DNA from: Candidatus Rokuibacteriota bacterium | Lineage (GTDB): Bacteria > Methylomirabilota > Methylomirabilia > Rokubacteriales > CSP1-6 | Length of the DNA: 42,029 nucleotides | Direction of reading: 5' to 3' | Assembly: GCA_016209385.1 (NCBI GenBank) | Contig: JACQWB010000256.1 | Location: 1-42,029, forward strand | In this document: positions 30,242 through 37,675 of the stretch, piece by piece | Numbering within the stretch: position 1 is the stretch's first letter | Layout of the letters: each line of letters starts with the position of its first letter | Position numbers and translations under genes: made by a program | Notes under the pieces: generated by a model | What the model was told of the DNA's origin: nothing | The model's input: the letters and a program-made list of their open reading frames with translations, nothing else | Database searches by the model: none

Positions 30242-31738
30242 TCAGCCGGATTCGCTGGTTCTGATGTGATCGGGCCGGAGCCCGAGGGCCATGACCTTGC
30301 GGTAGAGCGTGGCCCGGTGGATTCCCAGCACGCGCGCGGCCCGGCTGATGTTCCACTGCTCGCGGCGCAGGACCTCGAGGACGTGACGCTTGTCGATCTC
30401 AGCGAGCGTCTCGGGACCGACCAGGGGACCCACGTCGCTCGGCGTGATCGCGCGCAGGACGCGCGGGGGAAGGCTCTCGGGCGTGAGGGCCGGCCCGAGC
30501 GTCAGGATGGAGGCGCGCTGGATCACGTTCTCCAGCTCGCGCACGTTGCCGGGCCAGGGGTAGGCGCTGAGGAGGGCCAGACAGTCCGGCAGAATCTCCT
30601 TGCCCACCATTCCAGCAGCTTGGCAGAACCGTTCCACGAAGTGGGTGGCCAGGAGCGGGATGTCTTCTTTTCGCTCCCGGAGGGCCGGGAGGTCAATCTC
30701 GACGACGCTCAGGCGGTGGAAGAGGTCGCGGCGAAACGCGCCCTCTTCCGCCATGGCAACGAGGTCCCGGTTCGTCGCGGCGATCACCCGGGTATCGACA
30801 TTGACCGCAAGATTCCCGCCGATACGTGTCACCTGACGATGCTGGAGGAACCGAAGGCACTTGGCCTGGACGTCGTGCGGCAGCTCGCCGACCTCGTCGA
30901 GGAAGAGCGTGCCCCCGTTGGCCTCCTCCACCTTGCCCCGCCGTTTGGCCACGGCGCCGGTGAACGCCCCGCGCTCGTGGCCGAAGAGCTCGCTCTCGAA
31001 CAGCGAGACCGGCACCGACGGGCAATCGACGACGACGAGGGGGCCCGCGGCGCGCAGGCTCCGGGTGTGGATCAGGCGGGCCACCAGCTCCTTGCCTGTC
31101 CCGCTCTCCCCCGTGATGACGACCGTGGCATCGGTCGGCGCCACCAGCTCGACGATCTTCCGAACCGCAGCGATCTTCGGATCGACCCCGAGGAGCGTGA
31201 GTGGGAGGGAGGCCCGATCTCCGCTGGCCGCCCGCACCGCTTCGGGCCGTCCCTTCGCGCACTGGAAGGCCACAGCCCGTCGGGCGACCTGCTCGAGCTC
31301 TGAGAGGTCGATGGGCTTTCGCAGGTAGTCATGAGCGCCCAGCTTCATGGCGGCGACGGCGCTCTCGACATCCGCGTAGCCCGTCAGCACTACCACCTCG
31401 ATGTCGTACCCGACGGTTCTCACGGCCTTCAACACGTCCAGGCCATCCATACCCGGCATCCTCAGGTCGAGGAGGAGAACCTGGAAGCTCTCAGCCCGAA
31501 TCAGCCGGAGGGCCTCCCGTCCCGACGCCGCGACCGCCACCCGGTGCCCGAATCCGGTCAGCGCCTCCCGCAACAGCTCGCGCATCACCGGCTCGTCATC
31601 AACGACCAAGATCTTCAGCGCGCCCGGTGGGTTGAGGGCTTCCGGATCCTGAATGGCGTCGGCCGCGGCAGGAATGCTGGCGCGCGACGCGAGGGCATGA
31701 TCGGAAAAAGACGAAGGGATGAGGGTTTCTGGTGCCAT
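30242..31738 (-). CDS. NtrC-family sigma-54-dependent response regulator
   Basis: A 498-residue enhancer-binding protein. Receiver domain from about residue 42 (ILVVDDEPVMREL; phosphoacceptor Asp91 in LLLDLRMPGMDG; VVLTGYADVESAV; the Lys of DYLRKPIDL). AAA+ domain: Walker A GESGTGKELVARLIH, the sigma-54-contacting ERGAFTGAVAKR intact, GGTLFLDEVGELP Walker B, RIGGNLAVNVDTRVIAATNRDL and YPWPGNVRELENV. C-terminal Fis-type HTH: ISRAARVLGIHRATLYRKV. An N-terminal extension of about 40 residues has no motif. ATG 31738 has AGGGAGGA upstream; the mRNA leader carries a c-di-GMP-type riboswitch. It probably activates the two sigma-54 promoters of the Tad locus. No histidine kinase gene is adjacent. Confidence 0.95.
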   Translation of the reverse strand: MAPETLIPSSFSDHALASRASIPAAADAIQDPEALNPPGALKILVVDDEPVMRELLREALTGFGHRVAVAASGREALRLIRAESFQVLLLDLRMPGMDGLDVLKAVRTVGYDIEVVVLTGYADVESAVAAMKLGAHDYLRKPIDLSELEQVARRAVAFQCAKGRPEAVRAASGDRASLPLTLLGVDPKIAAVRKIVELVAPTDATVVITGESGTGKELVARLIHTRSLRAAGPLVVVDCPSVPVSLFESELFGHERGAFTGAVAKRRGKVEEANGGTLFLDEVGELPHDVQAKCLRFLQHRQVTRIGGNLAVNVDTRVIAATNRDLVAMAEEGAFRRDLFHRLSVVEIDLPALRERKEDIPLLATHFVERFCQAAGMVGKEILPDCLALLSAYPWPGNVRELENVIQRASILTLGPALTPESLPPRVLRAITPSDVGPLVGPETLAEIDKRHVLEVLRREQWNISRAARVLGIHRATLYRKVMALGLRPDHIRTSESG

Positions 31739-31741
31739 GGG

Positions 31742-31763
31742 GGTCCTCCCTGTGCGGAAGACC
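31742..31763 (-). promoter_or_regulatory. Hairpin that can mask the regulator's ribosome binding site
   Basis: On the - strand GGTCTTCC and GGAGGACC pair over eight bases (one G-U) with loop GCACAG. The right arm contains the Shine-Dalgarno sequence for ATG 31738. A GGAAG run on the 3' side of the riboswitch P1 helix could compete for the left arm, giving a switch. Confidence 0.6.
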
Positions 31764-31795
31764 ACCATGTCCCCGGGGAGCCTGCCGTCTCCCTT

Positions 31796-31885
31796 CCTTC
31801 GGTAGCCCGGCTGTCAGGACTTGCGACCTGACCCGTGGCTTTGCGCCCCCGCCTCGCGGCGGGTTTGCCCTTTATCGGGAAGGGG
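31796..31885 (-). promoter_or_regulatory. GEMM-I (cyclic di-GMP-I type) riboswitch
   Basis: On the - strand the conserved elements occur in order: AAAGGGCAAACC, then a P2 stem CCCGCC/GGCGGG capped by a GCGA (GNRA) tetraloop, then GCGCAAAGCC, then a P3 stem GTCAGG/CCTGAC, then CCGGGCTACCG. P1 can form between CCTTCC and GGAAGG. The base corresponding to G20 of the Vc2 riboswitch appears to be G, which favours c-di-GMP over the cyclic AMP-GMP variants. It sits between a sigma-70 promoter and the activator gene, about 60 nt upstream of its start. Whether it turns expression on or off is not shown; the competing stems suggest off on binding. Confidence 0.85.
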
Positions 31886-31901
31886 TCTCCGCTATACGTA
31901 C

Positions 31902-31930
31902 ACCGTATCGAGGCGACTCAGCCGTGTCAA
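31902..31930 (-). promoter_or_regulatory. Sigma-70 promoter for riboswitch and activator
   Basis: TTGACA (31925-31930), a 17-bp spacer and TACGGT (31902-31907) on the - strand. Initiation would fall near 31895, about ten nt before the riboswitch, leaving the aptamer intact at the 5' end of the transcript. Confidence 0.6.
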
Positions 31931-32082
31931 GTGGCATCTCCGTCCCACGCCTGGAGACGGGATGGGCCTCAGCCTCCAATCCGGAGTCGAGCCGGTCCTT
32001 GACCGTGCCAGGCCGCCCGGCTAAGCTTGGCGCACTGCTTGTCCCGTCCGGCTTGTCAGCCAGCGGAGATCGGAGGGCTCGA

Positions 32083-33078
32083 ATGGAATACCGTCTCCTC
32101 GGAAAGACAGGGCTGCGCGTGTCGGCCCTCGGCTTCGGGTGCGGGAACGTCGGGGGCCTGATGGTGAGGGGCACGCCGGCGGAGCGAGAGCGTGCGATCG
32201 CCCGAGCCCTGGAACTGGGGATCAACTACTTCGACACGGCTCCTTCCTACGGCGATGGCCAGTCCGAACGCCATCTGGGCCAGGCGCTGAAGGCTCTCAA
32301 GGCCGATGTCTATGTCGGGACCAAATTCCGCCTTAGCTCCGCAGACATGGGCGATGTTCGGGGCGCCATCGGGCGCTCGCTGGCGGCGAGCCTCACGCGG
32401 CTCGGCATGGAGCACGTGGACCTCCTCCAGCTCCATAATCACATCGCGCCCGAGCGCGGGGGCGGCGCCCTTGGCGTCGGGGAGGTTCTCGACGAGGTCG
32501 TCCCCGCTCTCGAGGCGCTCCAGCGGCAGGGCAAGATCCGTTTCTACGGCATCACCGGGTTCGGCGAGACGGCCGCGCTTCACCAGGCGATCGCCGCCGG
32601 CGCGCTCCACGCGGTCCAGGTGTGCTACAACCTGCTCAACCCAAGCGCCGGTGTCGAACTCCCGCCAGGCTTCCCGGCCCAGGATTTCCGCCGCCTTCTC
32701 GATCGGGCGGGCGAGCAGCGGATGGGCGTGATCGGCATCCGGGTCCTGGCCGCCGGCGCGCTGAGCGCGACCGAAGCCCGCCACCCGATCGCAGCGCCGA
32801 GCGTGGATCCCCTCGCCTCAGGCCCGGACTACCGGACAGACGTGGAGCGGGCCAGGATCCTCGGCGCGCTCGTGGACGAGGGTCTCGTACAGAGCCTCAT
32901 CGAGGCGTCCCTGCGCTTCGCGTTGAGCACGGCCACCGTCTCGACGCTCCTGGTGGGCTACTCGAGCCTCGACCACCTCGAGTACGCCGCGGCCGCAGTG
33001 GCCAGAGGCCCGCTGCCTGGAACGGCCCTGGCGCGGCTCTCCAGCCTCTGGCAGCAGCTCGCCACTCCGGCCAAGTAG
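32083..33078 (+). CDS. Aldo/keto reductase
   Basis: A 331-residue NAD(P)H-dependent oxidoreductase of the AKR superfamily. Tetrad residues are all visible: Asp and Tyr in GINYFDTAPSYGDGQSERHLG, Lys in VYVGTKFRL, His in VDLLQLHNH. The N-terminus MEYRLLGKTGLRVSALGFGCGNVGG is the normal AKR start, preceded by GGAGG seven nt upstream. The C-terminal cofactor part (VSTLLVGYSSLDHLEYAA) is present. Transcribed divergently from the riboswitch-controlled activator. Closest to the L-galactose dehydrogenase/YajO-like branch; substrate unknown. Confidence 0.9.
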   Translation: MEYRLLGKTGLRVSALGFGCGNVGGLMVRGTPAERERAIARALELGINYFDTAPSYGDGQSERHLGQALKALKADVYVGTKFRLSSADMGDVRGAIGRSLAASLTRLGMEHVDLLQLHNHIAPERGGGALGVGEVLDEVVPALEALQRQGKIRFYGITGFGETAALHQAIAAGALHAVQVCYNLLNPSAGVELPPGFPAQDFRRLLDRAGEQRMGVIGIRVLAAGALSATEARHPIAAPSVDPLASGPDYRTDVERARILGALVDEGLVQSLIEASLRFALSTATVSTLLVGYSSLDHLEYAAAAVARGPLPGTALARLSSLWQQLATPAK

Positions 33079-33121
33079 CGGCTACGAGCGACGCAACCGG
33101 GGGCCGACGCGAGCCCTCGTC

Positions 33122-33150
33122 TTTCGCGGCTCGTGAGAATCCTCTACAAT
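33122..33150 (+). promoter_or_regulatory. Possible promoter giving a leaderless mRNA
   Basis: TTTCGC (33122-33127), a 17-bp spacer and TACAAT (33145-33150). The expected start of transcription falls on the GTG at 33157, so the M28 peptidase message may be leaderless. The -35 match is weak. A short hairpin CGAGCC/GGCTCG at 33110-33133 precedes it. Confidence 0.35.
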
Positions 33151-33156
33151 ACGACC

Positions 33157-34980
33157 GTGCGCCCGGGTGCCGTTCCGCGATCGCTCGCCGTTCTGATCAC
33201 GCTGGCCGTCGCACTGGTTCAGGCCGCGGCCTCGCAGTCAGGAAGCCCGCAGGCCCCGCCGGCGGCCTGGCTCCTCGATCAGGTCAAAGTCCTCTCAGCC
33301 CCCGAGATGGAGGGACGAAGCTCGGGGACGCCGGGGGCGGACCGGGCGGCCCGTCACATCGGCCGGGTGTTCCAGGAGACCGGTCTCAGACCCGGAGGTG
33401 AGGCGGGCGGGTTCCTCCAAGCCTTCCAGGTGCCGACGGGCATCAGGCTCGGGTCGGCCAACGCGCTGAGCATCCTCGCCCCGTCCCTCCGGTCGCTGGC
33501 GCTCGGCCGCGAGTTCACGCCGCTGGCGGTCTCGACCGACGGGAGCGCGGTCGGGGAGCTTGTGTTCGTCGGCTACGGGATCACCGCGCCGGATCTCCAC
33601 TACGATGACTACGCGAACCTCGACGTGCGCGACAAGATCGTGCTGGCGATCACGCGAGAGCCGCGGAGTCAGGACCCGGGAAGCCCGTTCCGGCGTCCCG
33701 AGGCGTACCACTACTCGCAGCGGAACCACAAGATCATCAACGCCCGCGAGCACGGCGCGCTGGGGATCATCCTGGTCGCGCATCCCGCGGCAGACACGGA
33801 AGCCCTTCCCGCGCTCCGGGGCGTCAGCCAGCCGTGGGGCATCGTGGCCGCCTTCCTGACGCGCGCCGTAGGGGAGGATCTCCTCGCCCCCTCCGGGAAA
33901 CGGCTCGCCGAGCTCGCCGACGGGATCGATCGGACGCTCACACCCCAGTCCTTTCTCGTCACCAATACGAGGCTCAGGCTGGAGGTGAACCTGGTGCGCG
34001 AGCGCGGGACGACAGCCAACGTCGTCGGGATCCTGCCGGGCACCGACCCGCGGCTCAAGGACGAGGCGATCGTCATCGGCGCCCACTACGATCACCTGGG
34101 GCGCGGCGGGGAGGGCTCGCTGGCTCCCGATCAGGCGGGCACGATCCACCCCGGCGCTGACGACAACGCCTCGGGCACGGCCGCCGTGATGGCCCTCGCC
34201 CGGACCTTCGCCGCAGCCGGCGGGCTCTCGCGGACGCTGGTCTTCGTCGCGTTCGCCGGCGAGGAGATGGGGCTGCTCGGGTCCTCGCACTACGTGAAGC
34301 GGCCCGCGTTCCCGCTCGAAAGGACGATCCTGATGGTAAACCTGGACATGATCGGCCGGCTCCGCGACGGAAAGCTCTACGCGGCCGGCGTGGACAGCGG
34401 CACCGGCCTCCGCGCGCTGGTGACCGACGCCGCTCAGGGGCTCGGGCTCTCGCTCCAGCTCCGCGGCGATCCGTACTCCCCGTCGGACCACACGGCCTTC
34501 TACACCGCGGAGCGGCCCGTGCTCTTCCTCTTCACCGGAGCCCACGGCGATTACCATCGGCCGACCGATACCTGGGAGAAGCTGAATCCCCAGGGGCTGG
34601 AGACCGTGACGACGTTCGCAGCTCGCGTCGTTGCCGCCGCCGCGAGCGCGGCCACTCCACCCGCCTACGTGAAGGTCCAGGCCCCACCGAGCCGCGCCCG
34701 GGGCGGCGGCTACGGCCCGTTCTTCGGAATCGTTCCGGACTTCGGCGAGGCCGAGCGCCCGGGTGTGAGGATCAGCGGGGTCCGCCCGGGCAGCCCGGCC
34801 GCGAAGGCGGGGGTCCAGGCCGGCGATGTCATCGTGAAGTTCGCGGGCGTGATGGTGAAGACGCTCGACGACCTGACGTTCGCGCTCCGCGGCAGACGCC
34901 CGGGCGACCGGGTGGACGTGGTGATCTTCCGCGACGGGCAGGAGCGCCAGGTCGAGGCCACGCTGGAAGAGCGACGCTGA
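33157..34980 (+). CDS. Secreted M28-family zinc aminopeptidase with PA and PDZ domains
   Basis: A 607-residue exported peptidase. Signal peptide RSLAVLITLAVALVQAAASQ. Then a protease-associated (PA) domain around residues 100-230 (GELVFVGYGITAPDLHYDDYANLDVRDKIVLA, NAREHGALGIILV). The M28 domain has its full zinc set: GAHYDHLG (His), HPGADDNASGTAAV (bridging Asp), AFAGEEMGLLGS (catalytic Glu-Glu), VNLDMIG (Asp), PSDHTAF (His). A C-terminal PDZ domain begins near residue 525 (FFGIVPDFGE, VRPGSPAAKAGVQAGDVIVKFAG). GTG 33133 is an alternative start. It overlaps the next gene by one base (TGATG), so the two are coupled. Confidence 0.9.
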   Translation: MRPGAVPRSLAVLITLAVALVQAAASQSGSPQAPPAAWLLDQVKVLSAPEMEGRSSGTPGADRAARHIGRVFQETGLRPGGEAGGFLQAFQVPTGIRLGSANALSILAPSLRSLALGREFTPLAVSTDGSAVGELVFVGYGITAPDLHYDDYANLDVRDKIVLAITREPRSQDPGSPFRRPEAYHYSQRNHKIINAREHGALGIILVAHPAADTEALPALRGVSQPWGIVAAFLTRAVGEDLLAPSGKRLAELADGIDRTLTPQSFLVTNTRLRLEVNLVRERGTTANVVGILPGTDPRLKDEAIVIGAHYDHLGRGGEGSLAPDQAGTIHPGADDNASGTAAVMALARTFAAAGGLSRTLVFVAFAGEEMGLLGSSHYVKRPAFPLERTILMVNLDMIGRLRDGKLYAAGVDSGTGLRALVTDAAQGLGLSLQLRGDPYSPSDHTAFYTAERPVLFLFTGAHGDYHRPTDTWEKLNPQGLETVTTFAARVVAAAASAATPPAYVKVQAPPSRARGGGYGPFFGIVPDFGEAERPGVRISGVRPGSPAAKAGVQAGDVIVKFAGVMVKTLDDLTFALRGRRPGDRVDVVIFRDGQERQVEATLEERR

Positions 34981-36065
34981 TGCTCCGCTGGGCGCTCGAC
35001 CGGAGGACGGTGCTGAAGCTCGGGGTCACCGGTGCCGGCTGGGCCCTGATCGAGCTGATCCGGGCCCGACGCGCGAGCGCGGCCGCGCCCCCGCTCCAGC
35101 CCGACCCGCGGGAGCGCCGGCTGGCCAACCTCCGCCAGCTCACCTTCGGCGGCCAGAACGCCGAGGCCTACTTCGACTGGACGGGCACCCGGCTCGTCTT
35201 CCAGTCCACCCGCCCGCCCGTCGGCTGCGATCAGAGCTTCCCGATGCGGGCGGACGGCAGCGACGTGAGACTGGTCTCGACGGGCAAAGGACGGACGACC
35301 TGCTCGTTCTTCTTCCCCGACGGGAAGCGCTTCCTCTACGCCTCCACCCATCTCGACAAGGGCGCCTGCCCGCCACCGCCCGACAGGTCCCGGGGCTATG
35401 TGTGGCCCATCTACCCGGGCTACGAGATCTTCTCGGCCGACGTGGACGGCGGAGACCTCCGACGGCTGACGGAGAACGACGGCTACGACGCCGAAGGGGC
35501 GGTCTCGCCGGACGGGAGCCGGATCGTCTTCACCTCTCTCCGCGACGGCGACCTGGACCTCTACGTGATGGACGCTGACGGCTCAAACGTGCGGCGACTC
35601 ACCGACAGGCCCGGCTACGACGGCGGCCCGTTCTTCTCCTGGGACGGGCGCTTCATCGTCTTGAGGTCCGCCCACCCGGAGACCCGGGCGGAGCTGGACG
35701 AGTACCGGATGCTGCTCGGCCAGGGGGTCGTCCGGCCGCGCGCGCTCGAGATCTTTGTGATGCGAGCCGACGGGACCGGTCTCACTCAGGTCACGCGGAA
35801 CGGCGCCGCGAACTTCGCCCCGTTCATGCACCCGAACTCCCGGCAGGTGATCTTCTCCTCGAACCTCCACGATCCGACCGGGCGCTCGTTCGCGCTCTAC
35901 CTGATCAACGTGGACGGCTCCGGGCTCGAGCGCCTGACGTACGCCGACTCCTTCGCCTCCTTCCCGATGTTCTCGCGCGACGGCACCAGGCTGGTCTTCT
36001 GTGGGAACCGGTACGCAGTGGCCCCGCGCGAGATCAACGTGCTCATCGCCGACTGGGAGGCCTGA
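34980..36065 (+). CDS. Tat-exported TolB-like beta-propeller protein
   Basis: A 361-residue protein of PD40/TolB-type repeats: units like EIFSADVDGGDLRRLTENDGYDAEGAVSPDGSRIVFTS, DLYVMDADGSNVRRLTDRPGYDGGPFFSWDGRFIVLRS and FALYLINVDGSGLERLTYADSFASFPMFSRDGTRLVF, about five blades. The N-terminus has a twin-arginine signal (DRRTVLKLGVTGAGWALIEL) ending near ASAAA, so it is exported folded. Overlapping the peptidase gene by one base and the acyl-AMP ligase gene by one base, it lies in a tightly coupled operon. A protein-binding or peptide-handling role with the M28 enzyme is plausible; no enzyme motif is visible. Confidence 0.85.
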   Translation: MLRWALDRRTVLKLGVTGAGWALIELIRARRASAAAPPLQPDPRERRLANLRQLTFGGQNAEAYFDWTGTRLVFQSTRPPVGCDQSFPMRADGSDVRLVSTGKGRTTCSFFFPDGKRFLYASTHLDKGACPPPPDRSRGYVWPIYPGYEIFSADVDGGDLRRLTENDGYDAEGAVSPDGSRIVFTSLRDGDLDLYVMDADGSNVRRLTDRPGYDGGPFFSWDGRFIVLRSAHPETRAELDEYRMLLGQGVVRPRALEIFVMRADGTGLTQVTRNGAANFAPFMHPNSRQVIFSSNLHDPTGRSFALYLINVDGSGLERLTYADSFASFPMFSRDGTRLVFCGNRYAVAPREINVLIADWEA

Positions 36066-37651
36066 TGCAGGAAGCCGGAACGCTCACCGAGGTGATGGAG
36101 CATCGGGTTGCGGCCACGCCCGACCTGACCTACTTCACGCTCCTCGACCAGCCCGTCACCTACGGGCAGCTCTGGGAGCTGAGCGGCCGGTATGCTGGGG
36201 GCCTTGCCAAGGCCGGCATCGGCCCGGGAGACACGGTCTGCCTCGTCTATCCAACCTGCGCCGAGTTCTTCTACACCTTCTTCGGCATTCTCCGTCTCGG
36301 GGCGATTCCCGCGCCGCTCTACCCGAACATGAGCCCCGAGGGAATGGCCAACATCTTCCGGAGCTCCGAGGCGAGGGCCGTCGTCTCCATCGACTGGTTC
36401 AGGCCGGGCATCGAGGACGCCAAGGCCGCCGCGGCCAACGTCCGCCACTTCCTCACCCCGTCAGACCTCGAGGGCGCGGCTCCGCCGTCAACGTTCCCCA
36501 CGGCGCGCCCCGAGGACATCGCCTTCGTCCAGTACACCTCGGGGAGCACCGGTCACCCGCGCGGCGTGGTGCTCTCACACACCAATGTGGTGGAGACCAA
36601 GAAGATCATGGCGCGGGCCGCGGGCCTCACGGCGGCCGACACCGTGGTGAGCTGGCTCCCGCTCTACCACGACATGGGACTCATCGGCTGCGGCTTCACG
36701 CCGCCTCTCGTCGGCGCGCGGCTCATCCTCCTCCCGCCGGATCTGCGCAGCCCCCGGCTGTGGCTCGAGACGATCACCCGGGAGCGCGGGACGCTCACGG
36801 TATCCCCTGACTTCGGCTATCGAAACTGCGTGCGAAACGTAAAGGACACGACCGGCCTGGACCTCTCGTCGCTCAAGATGGCCCTGTCCGGCGCCGAGCC
36901 CGTCCGGCTCTCCACGATCAGGGCCTTCGAGGAGAAGTTCAACGTGAAGGATGTCCTGGTGCCGTGCTACGGCCTCGCCGAGGCGACGCTAGCCGTGACG
37001 ATCTGGCCGCGCGGCGAGCCGATCCGCCTGGATTCGTCGGGACGCTTCATCTCGGTCGGGCAACCGTGCCCGGGCATCTCCGTCCGCATCATGGAAGGCG
37101 AGACGGTTCTCCCCGCCGGGAAGGAGGGGGAGATCGTGGTCAACGGCCCGGGCGTCATGCAGGGCTACTACAATGACCCCGAGGCCACCCGCCAGGTCCT
37201 GATGCCCGACGGCTGGCTCCGCACCGGCGACCTGGGCTTCCTCGATGCCGAGGGCTACCTCTACATCACGGGCCGGCTCAAGGACCTGATCATCGTCGCG
37301 GGCGAGAACATCGTGCCGGCGGACATCGAGGACGTGGTGGACCAGGTGGCCGGCATCCGCTACTCGGCCGCGGTCGGGGTCGAGAGCGAGCGGCTCGGGA
37401 CCCAGCGCCTGCACGTCGTGGCCGAGCTGAGAGAGCCCACGGCCGACTCCGAGACCCTCTCCCGCCTGGTGCGCGAGATCGCGCAGCGCGTCCACGCCCA
37501 GTGCGGCCACCACCCGGCCCGGGTCGTGCTGACCAAGCCGCGGGCGCTGCCCAAGACCTCCAGCGGCAAGCTCCAGCGTTCGCGGCTCAGCCAGCTCATC
37601 GCGCGCGGCGAACTCGGCGAGAGCATCGTCTATCAGAGCGGCCATCACTGA
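36065..37651 (+). CDS. Fatty acyl-AMP ligase-like adenylating enzyme
   Basis: A 528-residue AMP-binding (ANL superfamily) enzyme that activates a carboxylate as acyl-adenylate. Core motifs: P-loop YTSGSTGHPRGVVLSH, SWLPLYHDMGLIG (FAAL/FadD-type), CYGLAEATLAVTIWP, GWLRTGDLGFLDAEGYLYITGRLKDLIIVAGENIVPADIE, and the C-terminal catalytic Lys in LPKTSSGKLQRSRL. YHDMGLIG is the pattern of fatty acyl-AMP ligases, which hand acyl groups to a carrier protein rather than CoA, but no ACP or polyketide synthase is nearby, so acyl-CoA ligase activity is not excluded. One-base overlap with the previous gene. Confidence 0.88.
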   Translation: MQEAGTLTEVMEHRVAATPDLTYFTLLDQPVTYGQLWELSGRYAGGLAKAGIGPGDTVCLVYPTCAEFFYTFFGILRLGAIPAPLYPNMSPEGMANIFRSSEARAVVSIDWFRPGIEDAKAAAANVRHFLTPSDLEGAAPPSTFPTARPEDIAFVQYTSGSTGHPRGVVLSHTNVVETKKIMARAAGLTAADTVVSWLPLYHDMGLIGCGFTPPLVGARLILLPPDLRSPRLWLETITRERGTLTVSPDFGYRNCVRNVKDTTGLDLSSLKMALSGAEPVRLSTIRAFEEKFNVKDVLVPCYGLAEATLAVTIWPRGEPIRLDSSGRFISVGQPCPGISVRIMEGETVLPAGKEGEIVVNGPGVMQGYYNDPEATRQVLMPDGWLRTGDLGFLDAEGYLYITGRLKDLIIVAGENIVPADIEDVVDQVAGIRYSAAVGVESERLGTQRLHVVAELREPTADSETLSRLVREIAQRVHAQCGHHPARVVLTKPRALPKTSSGKLQRSRLSQLIARGELGESIVYQSGHH

Positions 37652-37675
37652 CGGGAACGGCCGCAGGAGGCTTCA

